Shown here: one piece after another, positions 1 to 10,566 of the stretch
How the letters are laid out: each line of letters begins with the position of its first letter
Numbering within the stretch: the first letter of the stretch is position 1
Assembly: GCA_964017185.1 (NCBI GenBank)
Contig: OZ024872.1
Location: 44,646,188-44,710,187, forward strand
Origin: Rugalucina vietnamica
Lineage: Eukaryota; Mollusca; Bivalvia; Lucinida; Lucinidae
Direction of reading: 5' to 3'
Length of the DNA: 64,000 nucleotides
The notes under the pieces: generated by a model
The model's input: only the letters and a program-made list of their open reading frames with translations
Told to the model about the DNA's origin: nothing
Databases searched by the model: none
Made by a program: the position numbers and the translations under genes

Positions 1-1201
1 ACCTGTTCTGGAGAAGAAGATTTTTGAAGGGTTTTTACCATATATGGGCATCGCGGCCATCTTGGTCATGTGACCTGGATTATTTATATACACATTGATT
101 ACCCCTTCCTATTGATGCTTCACATAAAATTTGGCTTTGATTGGCCAAGCGGTTTCAGATGAGATGATGTTTGAATATTATGGTAATATACAGGTATATT
201 GCCCCGGGGTGGGGGCATATGAGCCCCTGGGGTCCAATTTTTTTTCAGAATCATTAATATTCAGTCCTACTGCCCATTTCCTGCAAGACTTTCACTTTAA
301 ATGACTTTAAATGACATTTTAAAAGTTTTCCCCATTCAAATGCATTGGCGACCTATGTTGACCGTGCCGTAAAATAAGTCAAGGTCATCACAGGGTCATG
401 ATTTATATACACATTGTAGTGCTTGAGCCATCGATGCTTCATGCCAAGTTTCTTTGAAATCCATCCACCTGTTCTGGAGAAGATTTTTGAAGGGTTTTTA
501 CCATATATGGACATTGCGGCCATCTTGGTCATGTGACCTGGATTATTTATATAAACATTGATTACCCCTTCCTATTGATGCTTCACATAAAATTTGGCTT
601 TGATTGGCCAAGCGGTTTCAGAGGAGATGATGTTTGAATATTATGGTAATATACATGTATATTGCCCCGGGGTGGGGGCATATGAGCCCCTGGGGTCCAA
701 TTTTTTTCAGAATCATTAATATTCAGTCCTACTGCCCATTTCCTGCAAGACTTTCACTTTAAATGACTTTAAATGACATTTTAAAAGTTTTCCCCATTCT
801 AATGCATTGGCGACCTATGTTGACCTTGCCGTAGAATAAGTCAAGGTCATCACAGGGTCATGATTTATATATAGATTGTAGTGCTTGAGCCATCAATGCT
901 TCATGCCAAGTTTCGTTGAAATCAGTCCACCGGTTCTGGAGAAGAAGATTTTTGAAGGGTTTTTACAATATATGGGCATGGCGGCCATCTTGGTCATGTG
1001 ACCTGGATTTCTTATATACACATTGGTTCCCCCTTCCTATAAATGCTTCATATAAAATTTGGCTTTGGTTGGCCAAGCGGTTTCAGAGAAGAAGATCTTT
1101 GAAATTGTGGACGGACGGACGGACGGACGGACGACGGACGGACGCCGGATCATGGCCATCCTATAAGCTCACCTTGTGAGCCTAACGGCTCAGGTGAGCT
1201 A
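1..1201 (+). mobile_element. Family A element, 3' part (tandem ~460-bp units)
   Basis: About two and a half tandem units (landmark 'ttctggagaag' near 6, 473 and 934), then an ACGG microsatellite at 1110-1143 and a 3' terminal hairpin. In the hairpin GCTCACC (1167-1173) pairs with GGTGAGC (1193-1199), enclosing TGAGCC/GGCTCA around a TAAC loop. The 5' end lies outside the window. Other copies are at 15.4, 52.2 and 55.1 kb. The architecture resembles bivalve pearl or Helentron-associated (HINE) non-autonomous elements; that assignment is inference. The open frame at 916-1179 is repeat translation. Confidence 0.8.
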
Positions 1202-2229
1202 AAAAATGGAAAAGGTGAAAAATTCTAACTGCAAGTGTTTTTAATGGAACCTTTGTGTAAACATGTTCATTCCATCATTCAGCATTGTGAGAACATGCAA
1301 TATCATCCAATTGTTGGGCCAGGAATGTCTGTAACAAATGTTAAAATGTGATCTTGAATGGTTGGGGCGAAAATGAGTCTTCAACTCTGCTCAAAACTGA
1401 GCAAAATTGCTCTTTTGACAGAAAAATTATCCATTGTCTAAAGTGGAGCAGGGGTAATCCTGAAACCCGACATTAATTTCTAGGATACGAATACATGTCA
1501 CATGTCGCATTCTGGAAAATCACAATGCATTTCATTTTTTGCCAAGACCATACCTCTGAAAAATGATTAATTTCTAGAAACGCATAACGCTGAATGTTTC
1601 AACCAAGATGATGTGAGATGAGTCGATCCTCCGGCAATCTTATTCAATAGAGACAACGTTTGTTTGATAACTTTCCGGAGTATAACATTAAAAATAAACC
1701 AATGTTGCGTTATATGTTTGGCTCAGTATATTTCAGTGAAAAGGGTACTAGGTAATACAGGTTATGCTCAAAAGTCATGGACAATATAATTATTGACCAA
1801 TATTTTTTATTTCCTTTTTATGAAAACGGGGCCACCTGCAACATCTTATTATGTCCCAAATGTTACATTGGCATGTATTAGACGGATATGGTCGGAAATC
1901 TTGATTTTTTGAATCAATTTTTTTTGTCAAAAAAATTACCCCTACCCTCAAAAAACTGAAGCCATGGCAAGTATGTGAGAAATGTTCAAACAAATTTCAT
2001 TTTGCTGAGTGCACAAGACATCAGGCTTTCATAAAAACACACTCTTACAGTCATAACTTTCGTATTTTTCAAGCTACAGGCTTTCAAAATATAGGCAAAC
2101 TGAATGCTATTTCGCACGTGATCCTTAACGAAGTTTGGAACAACTGGCCCCTGATTGGCTAATCTTTCTTATTAATGAAGTAAAGCACACACCACTTATC
2201 TAGAGACAATCAATGCAACTGAGAACAAC
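1202..2229. other. No recognisable gene
   Basis: AT-rich sequence without a convincing exon. Near 2108-2155 there is a fragment resembling the 3' end of family D (gttaacgaag... 'gaacaactggcccc'). Confidence 0.5.
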
Positions 2230-2391
2230 CAAAGCAGATAAAATCTGCACAGCTGATCATTGCCTTTAATTCCATTACACAGTACAATTTCCCTTCTACA
2301 TAAATCCAAAACTTCAGGCATCTAGCCCTTTTCTGTGACTGTACAATCCATTGGTGAAACCCCGAAGACGGGTTTTCTCATGTCGCGACCC
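2230..2391 (+). mobile_element. Family B MITE, degenerate copy
   Basis: Retains half of the central palindrome ('gcacagctgatca'), the 'gtacaat...aaatccaaa' arm, 'ctgtgactgtaca' and the right terminus 'gggttttctcatgtcgcg'. The left terminus is lost. Confidence 0.65.
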
Positions 2392-2446
2392 ATTTGTCAG
2401 AGTATCTTTTGCCTCCAGTGAAAATTGATAAGTAAAACTAGAAAAA

Positions 2447-4003
2447 GTGCCTTGAGAGGCACGTATACCCCCGGCTGGTGGTCACCCAGTCCTCCTTCTC
2501 CCTCCCACAACCACCCAGCACATGTACACCTGTGACATTGAATCACAAATCCCGAACAAAAGACAGTACCCTTATCAAATACTTTATAGAAGTGTGCATT
2601 CTAAAGCACTTTGACCACAGACATGAGGAAGTGTAGTTTTTAGAGTGACATATCTTCTTTAGAGCAGTACACAGAGCTGACTTGTGTACTCCATCTAGGA
2701 CTTAATCACGGACATTGAGGGTCAGGTCCTCAGTCCTAGATGGAAAATGAAAATAGAATGTCAGTCTAAATTAAAAAAAAAAAAAAAAAATAGTAATTAT
2801 AATAAAAGTATTGATGTCCTAGATCTTGAACTCAAGTGCCCCCTCCCCCCACCCCCCCCCCCCCGCGACATGGACCCAACCCTATACCCTATAGGGTACC
2901 TATAGTCCAAATATGAATGGCTTCTGATGATTGGCTCATGAGATATACCCCACTAGAGAAACTTTAACCAAAACTTTGACGCAAATTAAAGGTGACCTAG
3001 ATTTTGAACTCTAGCCCCACCCCCGGGCATGGACCCTGGGGTCCAAACTCATAGAAACAAAGCCAACCCTATAGGGTACCTATATCCAAATTTGAATGGT
3101 TTCTGATATATAGTTCATGAGATATACACCAATAGCGAAACTTTAACCAAAACTTTGACACAAATTAAAGGTGACCTAGATTTTGAACTCTAGCCCCACC
3201 CCCGGGCATGGACCCTGGGGTCCAAACTCATAGAAACAAAGGTAACCCTATAGGGTACCTATAGTCCAAATATGAATGGTTTCTGATATATAGTTCATGA
3301 GATATACACCAATAGAGAAACTTTAACCAAAACTTTGAGGCAAATTAAAGGTGACCTAGATTTTGAACTCTAGCCCCACCCCCGGGCATGGACCCTGGGG
3401 TCCAAACTCATAGAAACAAAGCTAACCCTATAGGGTACCTATAGTTTAAATATGAATGGTTTCTGATATATAGTTCATGAGATATACACCAATAGAGAAA
3501 CTTTAACCAAAACTTTGACGCAAATTAAAGGTGACCTAGATTTTGAACTCTAGCCCCACCCCCGGGCATGGACCCTGGGGTCCAAACTCATAGAAAAAAA
3601 GCTAACCCTATAGGGTACCTATAGTTTAAATATGAATGGTTTCTGATATATAGTTCATGAGATATACACCAATAGAGAAACTTTAACCAAAACTTTGACG
3701 CAAATTAAAGGTGACCTAGATTTTGAACTCTAGCCCCACCCCCGGGCATGGACCCTGGGGTCCAAACTCATAGAAAAAAAGCTAACCCTATAGGGTACCT
3801 ATAGTCCAAATATGAATGGTTTCTGATATATAGTTCATGAGATATACACCAGCAGAGAAACTTTAACCAAAACTTTGACATTTTAACTGAACTAACGAAC
3901 CAACGAACCAACGAACTAACGAAGTAACGAACATACGAACGGACGAACGGACGAACGGAAAAGCGAAAACTATATACCCGTCGGCATAAATGCCGGGGGT
4001 ATA
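2447..4003 (+). mobile_element. Family K element: hairpin-ended, 180-bp tandem core
   Basis: The 5' end has a perfect hairpin GTGCCT-TGAG-AGGCAC (2447-2462) followed by TATACCCCCGGC (2464-2475). The exact inverted copy GCCGGGGGTATA is at 3992-4003, next to a 3' hairpin CGGCAT-AA-ATGCCG (3982-3995). The interior has five near-identical 180-bp units (landmark 'ggcatggaccctggggtcc' near 3024, 3204, 3384, 3564 and 3744), then a GAAC/GGAC-type microsatellite (3890-3960). An A-run (2773-2790) and a C-run (2843-2865) lie in the 5' part. No coding capacity. The overall plan matches families A and Q. Confidence 0.85.
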
Positions 4004-4329
4004 ATAAAAATATAATATCAGGAGTAAAATACATGTATCACCAAAAATTAGGATGATCTTAAATATTATGTACATTGCAACAAACGGTTATCATGGTTTT
4101 GTGTACCAAAATATTTTGGCAGGCTTTGACTGAGCTGCTGACCACTATTCAATGCTCATCTTTACACCATTAACTGACATACAACAAGAGCATGCCAGAC
4201 CCAGGGAATCAAATCTTATAGCTTCCGAATACAACCTCAACAAGCTAGCAAATGGGAAAATACCTGATACCACAATATACATGTTGTCAGAAATTCAAAG
4301 AAATATAAAAATGTTATAAATGTATGTCA

Positions 4330-4563
4330 GAGCAGCATCTTGAGAAAACCAGCTTTTTGCCTATGTGAAAACAAAGACGCAGATCAGCTGTGCAGTAACT
4401 GCACAGCTGATCAGCACCTTTGTTTTCACTAAACAGATTGTACAATCCCTCTTCTACTTAAATCCAAAATTTCAAGCCTCTAGTCCCTTTCTGTGACTGT
4501 ACAGGCCAGTTTGTGTCGAACCTGGTTGGAAACCACACTGTTGGTTTTCTCACGTGAAGGCTC
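4330..4563 (+). mobile_element. Family B MITE
   Basis: Nearly full-length copy. The central stem is the TGTGCAG/CTGCACA variant (about 4386-4411), with the right arm ending 'gttttctcacgtgaaggctc'. The flanks do not give a clean target duplication. Confidence 0.85.
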
Positions 4564-5120
4564 ATATAGATACGAAAATCCAGGAAACATATACCTTTGA
4601 TTCCAGCTTATCCCACTGATTTAGATCATCCAGATAATCCATGTTTATCAAATGAGTTTCATTTAGTCACAAGAGTTTATGTTTTTGTTGTTGTTGTTGT
4701 TTTATTAACCAAGTACAACTTTCAGCAAATGATACACAGGTTGAAATCTGTAAAGTTATTTTCATATTTCCTCCCCAAAAAGACCCATAAACCGCACATC
4801 TGCCTTATGAAAGGTCTTTGCCGTTAAAATATCATATTTGGAATTTGTATGTATGTATTGTATACAGGAAATAGATGATATGTGTGAAATATGCTTAATG
4901 AAATTTACACCATAAAAGGAACAATTTTTTTTTTCATACTTGCACAGCTGACTTTCAATGCGGATGAAAGTCCTTTTATGACTTTTATAAACCTGCTGAG
5001 TCTGATATTTGGAAGATAAAACCTTGTTTTACATATTTCATGAATTTCATAAGAAATATTATATTGTACATGATTTTTTCCACATAAAGAATTCACAGGA
5101 GGAACTCAAGCATCTTTATT

Positions 5121-5338
5121 AAGAGCATAAACAACATGCATATAGGTGAAAACAAAGGCGCAGATCAGCTGTGCAGTAAGTACACAGCTGATCAGTGTCT
5201 TTGTTTTCGCTACACAGATAGTACAATCCCTCATCTTCTTAAACCTGAAATTTCAAGCTTCTAGCCTGCTTATGTGACTGTACAGGCCGGTTTGTGTCAC
5301 ACCAGGTTGGAAACCCAAATTGATGGTTGCAAAGGCTC
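5121..5338 (+). mobile_element. Family B MITE, diverged termini
   Basis: Palindrome, long arm and the 'ggccggtttgtgtc' block are all recognisable. The left terminus is eroded, and the right terminus ends 'gcaaaggctc'. Confidence 0.75.
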
Positions 5339-5670
5339 AATTTTTGTGTTTGTGTCAACATCTCATCACCAACACCTAAGGTCCTACATATGCGGGACCT
5401 TGGTTTAAAGTCTCATCCAAAGGACTCAAGAAACATCAGATCAAACCTAGAATTCCTCAGAACCAGAATAGTTTACTGGTGAAACTACAAACTGACATAC
5501 CATTAGAGGGGATGGGGCTTCACTGAATGAGATTCCCTGGCCGCATGAATATGAGCAAAATCCAGCGTTACAGAAAGGCAACCTTAGAGCAAGCTTGAGT
5601 TTACTGAATTGTAAGTTGCTTCCCTTCCATTACTTTGACAAGAATGAAGCTGTGCTCTGATCTATGATAT

Positions 5671-5812
5671 GAGCCACCAGAAATTCAAATTAACTGCACA
5701 ACTGATCAATGCCTTTGTTTCCCCTACACAGACCTCTAAATACACACAAAATTTCAAGATTCTAGCTTTGTTCTGTGGGTATAGTATATAGGAGGTTTGT
5801 ATCATGTTCTCC
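5671..5812 (+). mobile_element. Family B MITE remnant
   Basis: Starts 'gagccacc' and lacks the left half of the palindrome. It keeps 'gatcaatgcctttgtt' and 'aaaatttcaagattctagc'. An old internally deleted copy. Confidence 0.55.
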
Positions 5813-5880
5813 TATATTTTGTATATCTGTCGTATGAGAATTCTAGGGTACCTCAGGGATAATGTTCTAATAATACTCAC

Positions 5881-5943
5881 TTTATCTTCAGCAGTGTCTG
5901 CTCGATTTTCAGCATCGTTCCGTCTATCTTCCAGATCTTTCAT
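5881..5943 (-). CDS. Candidate internal exon, hydrophilic coiled-coil-like peptide
   Basis: On the minus strand a good acceptor (tttctgtattttcag) is followed by 21 codons, in phase 0 at both ends, and then the donor GTGAGT. The peptide begins MKDLEDRRND and continues AENRADTAEDK. It is strongly charged with heptad-like spacing of hydrophobics, as in coiled-coil proteins. The initial ATG need not be the start codon. The upstream candidate micro-exon at 6487-6498 is in compatible phase. No family is recognised. Splice signals plus composition make a real exon more likely than chance, but there is no transcript evidence. Confidence 0.5.
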
Positions 5944-6054
5944 CTGAAAATACAGAAAATAGAGAAATAAGAGAAATAAGAAAAATATAAAAATAAGAAA
6001 AATTGAGAAATAAGAAAAATAGAGAAATAAGATAAATAGAGAAATAAGATAAAT

Positions 6055-6288
6055 GAGCCGCCTCATGAGAAAATCAACAATCTGCATATGCGAAAACAAA
6101 GACGCAGATCAGCTTCGCGGTAACCTCGAAACTGATCATCGCCTTTATTTTCGCTACTTGGATAGTACAATTCCTCTTCTACTTAAATCCGAAATTTCAA
6201 GCATCTAGCTCTTTTCTGTGCTTGTAGAGCCTGGTTTGTGTCGGACCTGTTCGGAAACCACATTGTTGGTTTTCCCACGAGGTGGCTC
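6055..6288 (+). mobile_element. Family B MITE with AAAT target duplication
   Basis: Complete copy of the 'CCTCATG...CCCACGAGG' terminal subtype. The 4-bp duplication AAAT is at 6051-6054 and 6289-6292. It is inserted in an 'agagaaataag' simple-sequence tract at 5955-6054 that resumes after it. Confidence 0.9.
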
Positions 6289-6409
6289 AAATAGAGAAAT
6301 AAGAAAATGCTACAACATTAGTTTTCCATATTTATACTGCATTGTAGATTTTAATAGAGCACTGCTATAGTGACCCAATGACAAGTCCACTGTGTTCTCG
6401 TTAAGGCCG

Positions 6410-6478
6410 ACCAAGGCTCTCGAAGCGGACACTCTAACCATTATGCTAACGGGACCGGTTATGATCCCATGGACCATT
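6410..6478 (-). repeat. tRNA-like SINE fragment
   Basis: The minus strand reads 'tccCGTTAGCATAATGGTTAGAG', resembling a tRNA 5' half with A box. No matching B box or CCA-side half follows, so it is probably a SINE head remnant rather than a tRNA gene. Confidence 0.35.
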
Positions 6479-6486
6479 TTTCTTAC

Positions 6487-6498
6487 CTTGTGATTCCT
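6487..6498 (-). CDS. Candidate 12-nt micro-exon
   Basis: On the minus strand a strong pyrimidine-rich acceptor (cccttgtctttctcag) is followed by AGGAATCACAAG and the donor GTAAGA. In phase 0 it would encode Arg-Asn-His-Lys and join in frame to the candidate exon at 5881-5943, across an intron that contains the family B copy at 6055-6288. Twelve bases cannot support an exon by themselves. The call rests on the two splice sites and the phase match. Confidence 0.3.
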
Positions 6499-6546
6499 CT
6501 GAGAAAGACAAGGGTTTTTTCTACATACTGAAAGTTCAAATATGTT

Positions 6547-6750
6547 CATGAGGTCTTTATTTTCGTGAATATTCGCGAATTTGTTGCTTCACTAATTTAA
6601 GGTTCTCGCTAATATAAAGAACCTCTATACGCCATAAAGACTACACAAACACTCATTCGCGAATTCAAGACCTTGCAAATAATTCAGAAATAGTATAGGA
6701 AATTCGCGAAATAAAAGTCACGTGAAAATTTCTGAATTTACAGTAAATGC
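6547..6750 (-). mobile_element. Family P MITE, partial (TACAGTAAAT terminus)
   Basis: One terminus reads 'cgtgaaaatttctgaatttacagta' (6721-6745), the inverted form of the end at 57471. The interior has repeated 'attcgcgaa' motifs. The other terminus is not clear. Confidence 0.55.
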
Positions 6751-6785
6751 CTACTATAATGCAACCTTCCAAAGTCATACATAAT

Positions 6786-7019
6786 GGGCCGCCACGTGGG
6801 AAAACCAACAATCTGCATAGGCGAAAACAAAGACGCAGATCAGCTTCGCAGTAACCGCGAAGCTGATCAGCGCCTTTGTTTTCACTACTCGGATAGTACA
6901 ATTCCTCTTCTACTTAAATCCAAAATTTCAAGCTTCTAGCTCTTTTCTGTGCTTGTACAGGCCGGTTTGTGTCGGACCTGTTTGAAAACCACATTGTTGG
7001 TTTTCCCATGAGGCGGCTC
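6786..7019 (+). mobile_element. Family B MITE
   Basis: Full-length copy with a near-perfect central hairpin (TTCGCAG/CCGCGAA mixed arms). The flanks TAAT and AAAT differ by one base, so the target duplication has decayed. Confidence 0.88.
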
Positions 7020-7265
7020 AAATACCTTTTCACCTTTTTTACATAATTTCCAGTTTTGGCACAGCATTTGTTAACGGCATCCCTCTTTAAAACACAGAAA
7101 CCAAATAATACATGCTTCCAATTCCTGATTTTTCTTTGTTTCTTTTTACAGAAATAAACTTAATAAAACGTATTATTCCAATTGTGACAGATCATTATCC
7201 TCACAAGAAGACATGTTTATACTTATATTTCCGACATTTCAAAGGGAAGCTGCATTCAATGAAAT

Positions 7266-7488
7266 GAGCCGCTGGTTCAGAAAAAAAACAAAACAATCTG
7301 CATATGCAAAACCAAAGGCGCAGATCAGCATGCACTAACTGTATAGCTGATCAGCACCATTGTTTTTGCTACTCAGGTAGTAAAATCTCTCTTCTTCGTC
7401 AAAATTCCATCTTCCGTGGCTGCACAGACCGGTTTGCGTCGGACCCGGTTGGAAAACCTAAATTGTTGGTTTTGTCATGGGAATGCTC
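7266..7488 (+). mobile_element. Family B MITE, AAAT target duplication
   Basis: Flanked by AAAT (7262-7265; 7489-7492). The left palindrome arm is damaged and part of the long arm is deleted. The right terminus ends 'catgggaatgctc'. Confidence 0.8.
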
Positions 7489-7946
7489 AAATGACATTAA
7501 AAAGCATCTGCTAAGAAATAAACTCCTGGTACAGATGCAATGAAAATAATAAGATAACAGCATGTCACTTTTGCTTCAGGTAAAATAAACATGAAAGACA
7601 CAAAATGGTAAGTGAGCGCTACAACAAAACTGCATGAAATTAGCATGAAAGCAAATGAGTCTTTCAACAGGCCAACAAATGAACTGTATTACCCTAAAGG
7701 TCAGAACTTTTTAAAGACATCTGACCACAAGACCTTAAACTTAGCCAAAGTTAGCGATGCTTGTCGTACATGATTATTTGTATGGTAAATTTTCACAAAC
7801 TCCAGTGAAAGATCATCAAATCATACAGGAAAATTTCTATATATTTGAATAGTGCAAGGAGTCTACATGAGGGAAAATATATTTGAATAAATTTCTTTTT
7901 AAAAACAGCATTAAAATAACTCCAACAGATACTTTAATAATGAAAT
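7489..7946. other. No recognisable feature
   Basis: AT-rich spacer between two family B copies. I see no exon, repeat or promoter signal. Confidence 0.5.
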
Positions 7947-8180
7947 GAGCCGTCGCATCAGAAAACCAACAATCTGCATTCGCCAAAACAAAGGCGCAGA
8001 CCAGCTTAGCGGTAACCGCGAAGCTGATCAGCGCCTTTGTTTTTGCTTCACAGATAGTACAATCTCTCTTCTTGTTAAATCCAAAATCTCAATCTTCTAG
8101 CCTGCATCTGTGACTGTACAGGCTGGTTTGTGCCGGGCCTGGTCGGAAACACAAATTGTTGGTTTTCTCACACAAAGGCT
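7947..8180 (+). mobile_element. Family B MITE
   Basis: Starts 'gagccgtcgcatcag' after AAAT (7943-7946). It has the palindrome and the complete long arm. The right end has lost its last base or two ('aaaggct' then 'aaaat'). Confidence 0.85.
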
Positions 8181-8404
8181 AAAATGGCAGTCACAGAGAG
8201 AGAGAGATCATACCTTCTCATGCGTTGTCATGCACATTTTGTCATGATTGAGAATAATGGTCCAAATTTTAGAAAGATTATGATCATAAAAATGCAATAT
8301 TACAGATCTGATAGTCTTATCAACAGGAAAGTAGTTTAGTTTTTATTGACTTCCAACAGCAAAACTAGCTTCCTGACAGGCTGTTTTTGCTTCAACAGAG
8401 ATGT

Positions 8405-8593
8405 AAGCCGCGACATGAGACCCGGTCTGACACAAACCGGCCTGTACACCCACAGAAGAAAGATAGAATCTTGAATTTTTTGGTACAAGTAGAGAAGAAA
8501 TTGTAAAAACAAGGGATGCACAGGTAACAGCACAGCTGATCTGCATCAATGTTTTCGCATATGCAAAAGAATGGTTTTCTCATGATGAGGCTC
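8405..8593 (-). mobile_element. Family B MITE, internally deleted
   Basis: Reverse-oriented copy from 'agccgcgacatgag' to 'ttctcatgatgaggctc'. The central palindrome is reduced to one arm (gcacagctgatctgc). Confidence 0.75.
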
Positions 8594-8806
8594 ATTAAAA
8601 AATACTATCTGCAAAAAAACGAGGTGAATGTATTTCTAGCCAAAAAAGCATTCCCCTAATTTGATATTAGTAAAATCATTTAAATTTAAAAAGATGCTTT
8701 ATAAACAATGCACAAGACTCTCGTTTCATTCGATGGAAGGTTTTGCTTGTATGGTATGCATACAATCATGTACTTGGTGAAGTCAGCACTATGCATGGTG
8801 ACCCTT

Positions 8807-8898
8807 CCCAGCGGGCACATGACGTCAAAATGACGTCATATCAACGTCGATGCGACGTCGTCGATCTGACGTCATTTTGACGTCATGTGCCTGCTGGG
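8807..8898. mobile_element. Short palindromic MITE made of CRE octamers
   Basis: CCCAGCGGGCACATGACGTC at the left and its near-exact inverse at the right form a 92-bp foldback element. It contains four TGACGTCA octamers (8820-8827, 8831-8838, 8867-8874, 8878-8885), the consensus cAMP-response element bound by CREB/ATF proteins in animals. Whether any of them is active is unknown. Confidence 0.8.
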
Positions 8899-9040
8899 TT
8901 TGCAATCAGTATGAATGGTGACTGTCAGCCTCATATTCTTGCATAGGCGCATAGCTGTATTGGTTGAAAGCCGTGTTCAAATAGCAAAACCCATGTTCAA
9001 ATCATGAAATTCATGTGCTGTTTGAACTTGGATTTTGGCC

Positions 9041-9097
9041 GACGTCATAATTGGTCAATGCAACGTGACGTTCTTAAGTTTCATAGAGACAAAATGG
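9041..9097 (+). promoter_or_regulatory. Candidate promoter: CRE half-sites, CCAAT box, YY1-like start
   Basis: GACGTCA (9041-9047), an inverted CCAAT box ATTGG (9050-9054), a second ACGTGACG (9063-9070) and AAAATGGCTG (9091-9100), similar to the YY1 site AAnATGGCGGC. They lie within 60 bp, directly before the ATG of the candidate exon at 9094. No TATA box is seen. Motif clustering is suggestive only. Confidence 0.4.
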
Positions 9098-9126
9098 CTG
9101 ATGCTGAAGAAGCTCTGTGGTTTTCG
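9094..9126 (+). CDS. Candidate first coding exon of a small gene
   Basis: The ATG, with A at -3 and G at +4, opens MADAEEALWFS, ending in phase 0 at a donor-like TCG|GTGAAT. Read through without splicing the frame runs 13 more codons to a stop. A promoter-like cluster lies immediately upstream. The next in-phase exon candidate is at 9657-9761, with a family B MITE in the intervening sequence. The protein is not recognised. The donor GTGAAT is weak, so the junction is uncertain. Confidence 0.4.
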
Positions 9127-9207
9127 GTGAATTTTTACGTTGTTAATGTTATTTTCAAGAGATTTTAAGTGAATCAGTGTGAATACTGATCAACCATGTT
9201 TTGTTTC

Positions 9208-9419
9208 AGAGTTAAACATTCAAACAGGTTTGACACAAACCGGCCTGTACAGTCACAAAAGAAAGCTAGAATCTTGGAATTTTGGATTTAAGAAGAAGAG
9301 AAATTGTACTATCCGTGTAGTGAAAACAAAGGGGCTGATCAGCTTCGCAGTTACTGCGAAGCTGATCTGCACCTTTGTTTTCGCATAGGCAAAAATCCGG
9401 TTTTCTCGCATTGCAGCTC
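9208..9419 (-). mobile_element. Family B MITE, 5' terminus eroded
   Basis: Reverse-oriented copy. It has 'tgacacaaaccggcctgtac', the long arm, a near-perfect TTCGCAG/CTGCGAA palindrome and the terminus 'ttctcgcattgcagctc'. It sits inside the putative intron of the candidate gene at 9094-9761. Confidence 0.82.
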
Positions 9420-9656
9420 ATTTTATTGGTATTTCCTAAGAGCAAACTATAGTCTAAACTTTGTAACCTTCATATTGAGAAAGCCAGTAGGTGCCACTTG
9501 GATGCTTATCTAAGTCCACTTCTCACTTATCTAAAGAAGCAAGACTCCAATCTGGATCTGAAGATCAGATGTGTCTAAAAAAAAACCTTGTCTACCGGTT
9601 TTCTGACCAAGTTTCACAGACTGAAACAAACACTCAGCCATTAAAAAGTGTGACAG

Positions 9657-9761
9657 ATCATTGATGACGGCTTTTCAGATGTAGAGAAATTGCTTTACAT
9701 CAGTAAGGAGATTGAAGATACTGATCAACTTCGTATTAACCAAGCATTCAAAATGTCTTAG
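9657..9761 (+). CDS. Candidate terminal exon, acidic peptide
   Basis: After the acceptor-like 'gtgtgacag' the frame runs 34 codons to TAG. It begins IIDDGFSDVEKLL and ends DTDQLRINQAFKMS. Amino-acid composition looks protein-like, unlike the AT-rich noise around it. An in-frame TGA immediately upstream fixes the exon start at this acceptor. The acceptor has a weak pyrimidine tract. Phase 0 matches the candidate exon ending at 9126, which would give a 45-residue product if no exon is missing. Two poly(A) signals follow at 9870 and 9881. Confidence 0.42.
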   Translation: MIDDGFSDVEKLLYISKEIEDTDQLRINQAFKMS

Positions 9762-9869
9762 AAATGTTCCAAAATTAAAGCTATTTTTGCTAATTGACTT
9801 AGATCTAAGGGAGACAACTACTTAAAGATACCTATATAATTCTCCTTGAATTATACCCCTTGACATGGC

Positions 9870-9915
9870 AATAAATGATGAATAAACAACCTGTTGATTG
9901 TTTGTTTGTTTGTTT
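9870..9915 (+). terminator. Candidate polyadenylation signals and GT-rich element
   Basis: AATAAA occurs at 9870-9875 and 9881-9886. It is followed by 'tgttgattgtttgtttgtttgttt' type GT-rich sequence (split here: 9892-9915), the classical animal arrangement of cleavage signals. It lies about 110 bp after the TAG at 9759-9761. Confidence 0.45.
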
Positions 9916-10072
9916 ATGATGAGGCTTTATATACTCTTTGTAGCATCAAAGGTGACTTTGTTCCTATTTCCTTTTATAACTCAACTGGTAATCGAAACAA
10001 TGCAGGTCAATGGAGGCATCATGTAAATATTGCAGGCATTATACAACTGATAATTAATATACACCTTGTAAA

Positions 10073-10355
10073 CCTGTGATGCAACCAAAGTTCTTACAGT
10101 GGAGACTGATCCAACATCACATGACACATGACAAAATGGAGAGTGAAGATAGGAAGCCTGATCGATTTGTCAATAACCAACCGTGAAGCAATATTGATTT
10201 AGCATAGACCTACAGCGAGGCATGAACGAGGCAATGAACTATTTGCTGTAGGTTGTTGCCAAGATGACCAGGCTTCCAATCACTGAATTTCACTTTGTCA
10301 CATGTCATGTCATGTTGCTTAAATCGGTGCTGTAATAATTTTGATGAATCACTGG
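10073..10355. mobile_element. Family E MITE, complete, TAAA target duplication
   Basis: The long imperfect inverted repeat starts 'cctgtgatgcaaccaaag' and ends 'ttttgatgaatcactgg'. Subterminal 'catgacaaaatggagagtg' pairs with the sequence around 10285-10310. It is flanked by TAAA (10069-10072; 10356-10359). A second copy at 33967-34415 is split by another MITE. No coding capacity. Confidence 0.75.
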
Positions 10356-10375
10356 TAAACAGGTTGATATAATAC

Positions 10376-10553
10376 GAGCCACGTCACAAGAAAACAGGCC
10401 TTCAGGGTTTCCGACCATGTCCGACACAACCTGGCCTGTACAGTCTCAGAAAAAGGCTTGAAGTTGGAAATTTCCGACATAAGAAGAAGAAGGATTGAAC
10501 TATCCATGAAGCGAAAACAAAGATGATGACCAGCTGTGCTGTTCCTGCTGTTT
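10376..10553 (-). mobile_element. Family B MITE truncated by family C element
   Basis: Starts 'gagccacgtcacaagaaaac' and runs through the long arm to 'gcgaaaacaaagatgatgaccagctgt'. It is then interrupted near 10553, just before the family C element. The rest of this copy is not seen on the other side. Confidence 0.75.
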
Positions 10554-10566
10554 CCTGGGTACTGGT

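Noticed and set aside
6410-6478. tRNA gene on the minus strand
   Set aside because: Only a 5'-half-like segment with A box. No acceptor stem partner or B box at the right distance.
8860-8900. Upstream flank 'gcatggtgac' and downstream 'gaatggtgac' as a target duplication of the CRE MITE
   Set aside because: The matches are imperfect and not immediately adjacent to the termini.
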